DNA of 64,000 nt from Jaenimonas drosophilae (lineage: Eukaryota > Euglenozoa > Kinetoplastea > Trypanosomatida > Trypanosomatidae). Location: contig JASAON010001643.1 of NCBI GenBank assembly GCA_030849065.1, positions 1-64,000 on the forward strand, written 5' to 3'. Within the stretch, counting starts at the first letter, position 1; the number at the start of each line of letters is the position of its first letter. Shown here piece after piece: positions 57,415-64,000 of this stretch. The translations under genes and the position numbers were made by a program. Below the pieces are notes generated by a model that did not search any database, was not told the origin of the DNA, and worked only from the letters and a program-made list of their open reading frames with translations.

Positions 57415-59433
57415 ATGCCGCCACTGGACAGCCCTGCTGCATCGGGTGGCAACAGCCCAGCCCAGCTTCAAAGGGCTGAGACAACCCTGGCCGTCGAGCA
57501 CGTCGTTAACTTCACGTGGGAGAATTTGACGTACAAGGTTCCCGTGGAGGACGCGAATGGAAACATCATTTACAAGACCCTTCTTCACAATCTCAGCGGT
57601 TGCGCAAAAGGAGGACGTGTATTGGCTATCATGGGACCCTCAGGTGCAGGAAAAACCACACTGATGGGAACAATTACCGGAAAGCTCTACAACGCCAATG
57701 CCATTCAGGAGGGATGTTGTTTCATGAACAACAACATTTACCAAACCCGCTACAAGAAGCTGGTGTCATATGTTTGCCAGGACGATATTGTGATGGGCAA
57801 GGATACCCCCCGAGAGGCCATCAACTTCTCCGCCCGACTTCGTTTGGGACTGGACGCAGACAGCTCAAAGGCACGTGTAGATGAAGTCATCTCGCGTTTA
57901 AGCCTTACCCACTGCCAGGACACTATCTTGGGTATTCCCGGTATTCTGAAGGGCGTGTCTGGTGGTGAACGCAAGCGCGCCAATATCGGCACGGAGCTCG
58001 TTACCAACCCATACGTCATGCTTCTGGATGAGCCCACGACGGGTCTGGATTCTGTGAATGCGGTGCGAGTGGGCCAACTTCTTCAGGATCTCGCGAAGAA
58101 TGACCATCGTACCGTCATCGCCACGGTGCACTCACCGTCCTCAGAGCTCTTTGAGCTCTTTGATGATTTGCTTCTTCTTGCCAAAGGACATGTGATTTAC
58201 CACGGCCCCACTGCTGATTCCATCGCCTACTTCGCGGCTCTGGGGTACAAGGTGCCACCTCGCACCAACCCTACCGAGTACTTCATGAATCTCCTCCAGC
58301 TGCCCGAGGACGTCCTCTCACAGCTGTGGTTGGCATGGGAAGACTACATCATGTCGGATGGTGCGGCGTCGAATCCATGTCTCACGCCTGTCACTGGCCC
58401 AATTACTATGGAGGACCCTTACCTTGAAGAGCAGCTTCGTCTCAAGGGTGCGAGCTTTGGCCTGCAATTCACCCAGCTCTTTGAACGCTCATGGCGTATG
58501 TACCTACGTGATCCTGGAGCATTCTACGGCCGCACGATTCAAACGCTATTCTTCTCGATCTTCCTTGGTTTGTTCTTCTTCAATCTGAAGATTAACATGG
58601 CTGGTGTACAGGATCGTGAAGGTGCTTTGTACATGACTCTGATGAATAATTTGTTCGGTGCTGCCATGAACGGTATCTCAGCGTTTCCCCCCGAACGTGC
58701 GGTCTTCTTGCAAGAGCAAGCCAATGACGCATACAGTGCCTACATCTACTACCTCGCCAAGAACGTGGCGGAGCTCCCATTCCAAGTTTTGTTTCCAACG
58801 GTGTTCGATCTGATTGCGTACTTTATGATTCACTTCTACCGTAGTGCTGGAGCGTTCTTCACCAACTGGTTCATCTTGGTTCTCTTGGCCAACTTGGGCT
58901 ACAGTTTTGGTCTCATGTTCGCAACCTTCTTCCAGGAGGCCCAAGCCGCCTTTGCCATGGTGCCTCTCGTTCTTCTGCCACTCTTCATTGTTGCCGGTCT
59001 GTTCGCCAACACGAGCCGTTTGGACCCCTACTGGTTGTGGCTCAACTACGTGTCGTTCCCTCGTCATGCCTACATGGGTGTTTTCAACAACGAGTTTAGC
59101 CGTTTAACGGTCATCTGCGACCCCGTCTCTCGTACTTGCCCCTACCCCGATGGAGAGGCCGTCATCTCGCAATTCGGCTTTACTGGCTGGCACCCGTGGC
59201 ACACGTTCATCTCCCTTATTGTGTACCAACTGGGTCTGCGTGTTATTGGCGCTACTTCACTCTACATCCAAGGTGTTCAGCGCCGCGGTAAGCTGGCATT
59301 CGTCAATAACCTCGAGCACCGTGTTGCGTCTCCTCGTGCATTTGCCTCTGCACGCAGCCAGGACGCCATCTCCATGGATGAGAGCACCTTGGTGAACTCC
59401 ATCGCAACGCCCTCGGAGGCGTACACGGAGTAA
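57415..59433 (+). CDS. ABCG-type half transporter
   Basis: 672 residues, reverse orientation (nucleotide-binding domain first), as in White/ABCG2. Walker A is GPSGAGKT (74-81), the Q-loop is in VCQDDIV (~119), the ABC signature is VSGGERKR (~181), Walker B is VMLLDEPTTGLDS (~201-213), and the H-loop is ATVHSPSSE (~238). The ABC2-type membrane domain starts near residue 365 with FTQLFERSWRMYLRDPGAFY, followed by about six hydrophobic segments (for example TLFFSIFLGLFFFNL and MVPLVLLPLFIVAGLF). It should dimerise to export lipids, sterols or drugs; trypanosomatid ABCGs are linked to phospholipid or thiol export. ATG 57415 is the first ATG in the frame. Confidence 0.95.
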   Translation: MPPLDSPAASGGNSPAQLQRAETTLAVEHVVNFTWENLTYKVPVEDANGNIIYKTLLHNLSGCAKGGRVLAIMGPSGAGKTTLMGTITGKLYNANAIQEGCCFMNNNIYQTRYKKLVSYVCQDDIVMGKDTPREAINFSARLRLGLDADSSKARVDEVISRLSLTHCQDTILGIPGILKGVSGGERKRANIGTELVTNPYVMLLDEPTTGLDSVNAVRVGQLLQDLAKNDHRTVIATVHSPSSELFELFDDLLLLAKGHVIYHGPTADSIAYFAALGYKVPPRTNPTEYFMNLLQLPEDVLSQLWLAWEDYIMSDGAASNPCLTPVTGPITMEDPYLEEQLRLKGASFGLQFTQLFERSWRMYLRDPGAFYGRTIQTLFFSIFLGLFFFNLKINMAGVQDREGALYMTLMNNLFGAAMNGISAFPPERAVFLQEQANDAYSAYIYYLAKNVAELPFQVLFPTVFDLIAYFMIHFYRSAGAFFTNWFILVLLANLGYSFGLMFATFFQEAQAAFAMVPLVLLPLFIVAGLFANTSRLDPYWLWLNYVSFPRHAYMGVFNNEFSRLTVICDPVSRTCPYPDGEAVISQFGFTGWHPWHTFISLIVYQLGLRVIGATSLYIQGVQRRGKLAFVNNLEHRVASPRAFASARSQDAISMDESTLVNSIATPSEAYTE

Positions 59434-60487
59434 CAGCAAGGCCTCAATCCTTGAATAAGGGAAGCCATGGGGAGGATGATGAACGGACCCGCAATGTCGC
59501 TCCTTCATCGAGCTGAAGTTTCCCTCGTCTGTGTGACGCCATCCAGTGGTGAGTACTCAGTTGGAATTGCCACGCAGCAATCGAGGATGGCTAATAACGG
59601 ACTTTGGTTATTTCTTTCTTATGCCTTTGTTGCATCATTGTGGGAGAGGCCGCTTGCCGACGAGGCGACACGCGTCCACACCACAACATTTCGCACGTGT
59701 TCACGCCCTCACAAGGAGGTGTGGTCCCACGTTTTTCATTGCGAAAGGGTTCGCTCTATGGTGGAGTGGATGGTGATGCGCAGCCAGGAGAGGGTTTCTG
59801 AAAAGAAAAAAAACCTCATCTACACGTGAAGAGTGGGCTGCGCTCAGCGAATCTGCCAAATCATTCATTTCCCGATACGCACCAACTGTGGAACTGGGAC
59901 CTCTGCGAGGAGTGGTGAGATGCGACTCACGAACTACCATAAATTTTCGTGGTCGCCTGTACGGACGTTCGACGAGCTGTGTCGCGTTGATCGGAGCTTT
60001 TTGTTAGTTTTGTTGCAAAGAAAAGCACAGCACCTTGAGTCCATAATATCAGTCACAATCAGTTTTTCATGTCTTGTGGTTTGGGTAGAAGACAGCAGTA
60101 GAGGTTGGTGCGCGCACTGAGAAACACGTCCAATTCCATTGCACTTGATGCTTACTCTATGCGAGACAATGTCATCGCTTCGTGTGTGCATACAGAGTCA
60201 TGCGAGCTTCAGCAAGTTCTGTGAATGGTATTCGTTCTCACATGCGCCAAGTATGTGTGTGATGTGACTAGGAAACATTTTTGAACGCAGTTTTTAATAC
60301 AGGCGCGTAGCTCATGAAGGATAAATCCAGAAGCTTGCTGCATCACCAACGATATTCACTCAGGCTCGTGGCCACTACATGTCATGTGTACTCCATGCAC
60401 CACATTCTTTCCTCCTTTGTGTCATTGAAGAGCTTACTAGCGAACTGTATCGTTTCCCCTTGCTTCACATTCCATTGCCTCCCACAA
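59434..60487. other. 1 kb intergenic region, no gene recognised
   Basis: A short stem CAAGG...CCTTG (59438-59454) lies just after the ABCG stop. Open frames are short. T/C-rich stretches near 60405-60420 and 60459-60484 precede the next start; the ATG at 60314 of the same frame lies upstream of them. Confidence 0.45.
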
Positions 60488-61756
60488 ATGGACGGAGTAG
60501 AGATTGACCTGGGTGAGGCATTGGAGGCTGCGTTAAAGGCCGCGAAGGCTGGAGGCCGCATTATCGTTGAATCGGTCGTGAAGCGGCGTACGATGGTTGC
60601 CGCCAACTACGCCCCGACGAGAGCCTCTGCAGACAAGGATGCTGCCGGTGAGTCAGAGTCACCAACGTCAGAGCAAAATGGAGCAAAGCGTCAACGAGAG
60701 GAAGGTGGTGCCGATGTGGATAACGTGTCTCTTAACAATGGCCTCTTGATTGAGACAAAGTCCAGCGCAACGGATCTCGTCACACAGTACGACAAGCTGT
60801 GTGATAGCACCATCACTAAGATTCTGCGTGAGTACTGTGCACGCGTGACGAAGGATAAACCATATGTTACTTTTGACTTCCTGACAGAAGAACTCAACTC
60901 TGATGTTCCTCTGTCAAAAGAGGGCTACACCTGGGTGGTGGACCCGATTGATGGCACCATGTCATTTGTACATGGCCTGCCAGATTGCTGTGTGAGCATT
61001 GGCTTGGCATACCGTGGCGAGCCAATTCTTGCAGTTGTGTTCTGCCCATTTCTCTGTTCTGGTAACACGGCTAGCGGACAAGTGTGGGATGATCTCACGC
61101 GACACGGGCTGGTTCACGACGCTGGGGAATCAACCCCAGTGAAGGTGCCTCATCCACCGGGCCACGTTCCCCTCACTAGCACTGCCTCCGCAGCCGCAGC
61201 TACGTCAATGCGAGCAAGCGGGGTTCCCGAGTGCTACGGGGAGCTCTTCACCGCAATCAAGGGTAAGGGCTGTTTCTTGAATGGAGTTCGTGTGAAGGTG
61301 AACGAGGGAGCCAACCCTACCACTTCCCTTGTGGCCTTTCACTTTCCCTTTTGTGTGTACCTCTCTGAGCAGGAACGAGCTTCCCCCGATGCGGCATCCA
61401 TTAAGAAGATGAAGCACGCGCAGGCCGTTGATGCTAGCGCGAGGATTCGTACCCAACTTTCCATGCACCCTGTGCAGGGGCTTCGTTCCTATGGTTCGTG
61501 TGTCGTACTCCTCTCTCAACTAGCCGCTGGACGTGTGGACTTATACATGGAGCCCTCAGGCAAGGCATGGGATGTCTGTGCAGGCTCACTCCTTGTTACA
61601 GAGGCTGGCGGCTGCGTTGCCAACCTTCATGGAAAACCCTTTAACATGCAACGAGATACCACGATTGTTGCAGCCGCCAACCAAGCCATGCTGGACTTTG
61701 GCGCAGGCTTCTGCAAGTCTGAAAACTATGGGCAATATTGGCTCATTGATCCGTAA
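60488..61756 (+). CDS. Inositol monophosphatase family protein
   Basis: 422 residues from ATG 60488. Motifs of the Mg2+-dependent, lithium-sensitive phosphatase superfamily: the Glu pair in FLTEEL (Glu134-Glu135), WVVDPIDGT (149-157) with both metal-binding Asp, and WDVCAGSLLVTEAGG (~360-374) carrying the third Asp. Members hydrolyse inositol phosphates or related sugar or nucleotide phosphates. The protein is longer than human IMPA1 (277) owing to inserts at ~42-80 (charged, KRQREEGG), ~190-240 and ~290-320. The frame is open to an ATG at 60314, which would add 58 residues with a hydrophobic, Cys-containing stretch encoded by pyrimidine-rich DNA; I regard it as 5' UTR. Substrate is not decided. 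Confidence 0.9.
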   Translation: MDGVEIDLGEALEAALKAAKAGGRIIVESVVKRRTMVAANYAPTRASADKDAAGESESPTSEQNGAKRQREEGGADVDNVSLNNGLLIETKSSATDLVTQYDKLCDSTITKILREYCARVTKDKPYVTFDFLTEELNSDVPLSKEGYTWVVDPIDGTMSFVHGLPDCCVSIGLAYRGEPILAVVFCPFLCSGNTASGQVWDDLTRHGLVHDAGESTPVKVPHPPGHVPLTSTASAAAATSMRASGVPECYGELFTAIKGKGCFLNGVRVKVNEGANPTTSLVAFHFPFCVYLSEQERASPDAASIKKMKHAQAVDASARIRTQLSMHPVQGLRSYGSCVVLLSQLAAGRVDLYMEPSGKAWDVCAGSLLVTEAGGCVANLHGKPFNMQRDTTIVAAANQAMLDFGAGFCKSENYGQYWLIDP

Positions 61757-61975
61757 TCCCCCTAGTCACCCTCCACATCGGGTGTGGTGCTGGTGTTGCG
61801 GCATAGGCTGAGCCGAATACTGGACTAGCTATCCCTTTTTTTGTCTGGCTGAGCCTTCTTGGTGCTGGAGATACGTCTGGCTATTTATCTTTGCAATGGT
61901 GTCTTTTTTCTTCTGTATTCTTGGTGGTGTACAACAAACACGAAGCTTTTCACACACAGAGACGCTCATGAGAAG

Positions 61976-63754
61976 ATGGCTGGAACCAATATTGCTGCAA
62001 TAGAGGATCCTAGCTCACCTTCAGCACATGCGGACTCCAAGTCGCATGCCACCATCGCCTCCCCCGTCGATTCAGACAAGGTGATTGACAAATGGGCCCC
62101 ACTACAGAATCGAAATGTTCAGCGCGTGCTACTCTTTTGCTTCATCGATGGTGGTTCATACTCCATCTGGAACCAGCAGGTTTTTCAGGTACTCATTGAC
62201 CGCCTCGGAGGTGATAAAGCAGTCGGGTGGATGTCAGCATCGTCTGGTATCGCTCAAATGGTGGCCGCTGTGTTTGCTGGTTTCCTCGGAGACCGCTTCT
62301 CCCGCGAAACCGTTCTCCGTGCAGCGGCATGTGCTGGACTACTCGCCGTGTTGCTCAGTCTCACTGGGGTTTACACCCTCACCCTCGGCGTCTTCTTTGT
62401 GGCATCTTTCTTCTGGGGAACCTATGGAGGTATCAATGCCACCGGGACGGAGGCCATTTTTGCCGATAGTGTTCCCACAGGTGGACGTGCTTTTGTGTAT
62501 AACCTCAAGTGGATCGATCAAACGCTTTCGGGCTCGATTGGCACCATCGTCACCATCATCTTGCTCGTTTATATGGGCAACCAGTGGGAGCTATCCAGCA
62601 TGCGAGCAACGATGGCGGTGGGGCTCTGTCTCCATCCTCTGGCGATGTTCACGCTGTGGACCCTACGTGACCGGTATGCACTATCTGAAGAGATGGATGG
62701 GGCAGCGCCGGCAGTGGTTGCAGGCTCTGGCCAGCGTCGGGCATCCATCGTGACGGAGGAGATGGTGGTGGAGGAGCAAGAAGGGGGCATGGTGGATTCC
62801 GTCCAACGATCTCTGAACAATAGCCTATGCAGCCCACCAGCAATGTACGCAGCCAACGATGGTGGGGTGGCTGAGCTGCCGCCAGCTGCTGCTCATGTGA
62901 ACTTGAACCGCGAAGGTACTCCGGATGATGGTACAAACACAGATAATGTCAGGACGGCTGCCCAAGCGGTGTTGGGGGAGCCCAGTCGTGAGTGCATTCG
63001 ACAGCTGGAGGAGGAGTGTGATGCTTGCTACAACGAGTACCAGCGTCGCTCACAGGAATGCACCGGCACACTGGATCAAATCCTGTGCACAGCAAAATAT
63101 CTGAAGCATTGGATCTTCAGCTGGGCTGCCGTTCCCTATCTGGTGTGTTTGGTAGACTTCCTCGTCGCCTTCGGTAGTGGCATGACGATGCGTTACCTGC
63201 CATTGTTCTTCGTCAATGTGTACGACACCACCCCCTCCACGCTCATGACAGCAACACTTCTCATTTCACCTCTTCAAGCCTTGCTGTCGTACGGTGTGCA
63301 GTACGCTGGCGATCACCACATTGGCCGCTTGCCAGCCACCATTGCTGTCCGCCTAAGCGGTGCCTTTCTCCTGCTTCTGATGGGTGTAACACACCTACCA
63401 CTTCCCATTCTGCTTCCGATCTATGTTGTCCGAAACGCACTGATGAACTCCACTCGTGGAGTCACTCGTAGTGTGATTATGGATGGTGTCAAGAAGAAGA
63501 ACAGAGCCAAGTGGTCTGCGTTTGAGAGTTTCTCCTCCTTTACCTGGGCAGGGAGTGCCACCATTGGCGGATACATCGCAGCAGCCAAGGGCTATCAATA
63601 CACGTTCAGCATCACCGCCATTTTTCATTTTTGTGCACTTGCTGTTCTCGTTCCTGCCGCCTTTGGATCCCGGCCAGTAGACCAGACACTCATCGCTCTG
63701 AATCGAAAGAAGGCAGAAGAAAAACGAATGGCAAGCATGGTAACTGTCGAGTAG
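61976..63754 (+). CDS. Major facilitator superfamily transporter
   Basis: 592 residues from ATG 61976; the frame is open 117 nt 5' without ATG, and an acceptor (T-rich run, then CACACACAG) with AG near 61959-61960 supports this start. Twelve-segment layout: five or six hydrophobic segments between ~50 and 230 with the MFS loop motif GDRFSRETVL after the second, a large hydrophilic loop (~235-370, with a charged Cys-containing part EECDACYNEYQRRSQEC), and a second half (~375-560) with a matching loop AGDHHIGRLPATIAVRL. The C-terminus is charged. Substrate unknown. The central loop is unusually long (~135 residues). Confidence 0.9.
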   Translation: MAGTNIAAIEDPSSPSAHADSKSHATIASPVDSDKVIDKWAPLQNRNVQRVLLFCFIDGGSYSIWNQQVFQVLIDRLGGDKAVGWMSASSGIAQMVAAVFAGFLGDRFSRETVLRAAACAGLLAVLLSLTGVYTLTLGVFFVASFFWGTYGGINATGTEAIFADSVPTGGRAFVYNLKWIDQTLSGSIGTIVTIILLVYMGNQWELSSMRATMAVGLCLHPLAMFTLWTLRDRYALSEEMDGAAPAVVAGSGQRRASIVTEEMVVEEQEGGMVDSVQRSLNNSLCSPPAMYAANDGGVAELPPAAAHVNLNREGTPDDGTNTDNVRTAAQAVLGEPSRECIRQLEEECDACYNEYQRRSQECTGTLDQILCTAKYLKHWIFSWAAVPYLVCLVDFLVAFGSGMTMRYLPLFFVNVYDTTPSTLMTATLLISPLQALLSYGVQYAGDHHIGRLPATIAVRLSGAFLLLLMGVTHLPLPILLPIYVVRNALMNSTRGVTRSVIMDGVKKKNRAKWSAFESFSSFTWAGSATIGGYIAAAKGYQYTFSITAIFHFCALAVLVPAAFGSRPVDQTLIALNRKKAEEKRMASMVTVE

Positions 63755-64000
63755 TTGGTGACAGGATTGTTTTGCAAATGTTGCAGGTTTTTTTTGTGTG
63801 TCGCTCAAACTACACACTCATGTGTGTTGCTGTTGTTGTACTTGTCAATTTCGTAGGATAGGTCCTTTCACTATCCACAATGAACGGACATCAAATCCCC
63901 TTTTGTTAGTTGCTATACTCTCTTCAATTTGTTTTGTTCTTGAAGTGATCGACTTTGCTAGTTCGTGACAACCCACGTCCCTATCTGTTGTGTCGTGGTC

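Noticed and set aside
60314..60487. N-terminal 58-residue extension of the inositol monophosphatase-like protein as a targeting sequence
   Set aside because: The extension is encoded by pyrimidine-rich DNA with possible acceptors, and the family N-terminus begins naturally at ATG 60488. Not fully excluded.
1..64000. Prophage, insertion sequence, CRISPR array or operon-type organisation
   Set aside because: No transposase, integrase, terminal repeats or spaced repeats were seen; gene spacing and content are kinetoplastid nuclear.

Overview
This window is nuclear DNA of a kinetoplastid, most probably a trypanosomatid flagellate. About 26 recognisable protein genes lie on the + strand without any intron, separated by 0.2-2.3 kb spacers rich in pyrimidine tracts ending in AG. 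That is the layout of a polycistronic unit processed by spliced-leader trans-splicing and coupled polyadenylation. The gene content agrees: an ecotin-type serine peptidase inhibitor (ISP), an Erv1 oxidase with a C-terminal extension, tandem arginine kinases with acylation-type N-termini, a UFM1-activating enzyme, and axonemal coiled-coil proteins. All three stop codons end genes, so the code is standard. Species cannot be fixed from the sequence; arginine kinase argues against Leishmania itself. From memory, ISP2 and ribosomal protein S3 are both on L. major chromosome 15, so the block may be syntenic with it.

Layout. 0-7 kb: a 5'-truncated katanin/spastin/fidgetin-type AAA ATPase, the ecotin-like inhibitor, and a large membrane protein. 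7.7-15.1 kb: a run with flagellar flavour, namely an outer-dynein-arm docking coiled-coil protein (ODAD3/CCDC151-like), a second coiled-coil protein, the signal peptidase complex subunit SPC3, and a small basic protein. 15-25 kb: a PH-like/coiled-coil protein, a tail-anchored serine-rich protein, a SEC14 (CRAL-TRIO) protein, and a protein with a dsRBD-like C-terminus. 25-34 kb: a Q/N/P-rich disordered protein with an internal duplication, a 2.3 kb interval without a recognised gene, and a six-motif kelch protein. 34-41.6 kb: UBA5, Erv1, ribosomal protein uS3, a MAP65/ASE1-like protein, and an EF-hand protein. 42-52 kb: a HEAT-repeat protein, a 1,723-residue NHL-like protein, and an unidentified 501-residue protein. 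52-64 kb: two arginine kinase genes whose coding sequences share a 953 bp identical block, an ABCG half-transporter, an inositol-monophosphatase-family protein, and a major facilitator transporter.

In such units neighbouring genes need not share a pathway, and regulation is expected mainly in UTRs. Several start codons were therefore placed by finding the first ATG after a plausible pyrimidine tract and AG acceptor. The most unusual items are the recently homogenised arginine kinase pair, the duplicated segment in the Q-rich protein, a bistable hairpin just upstream of that gene's ATG, strong acceptor-like tracts at the head of long gene-free intervals, and a short protein-like antisense ORF in the largest gap.
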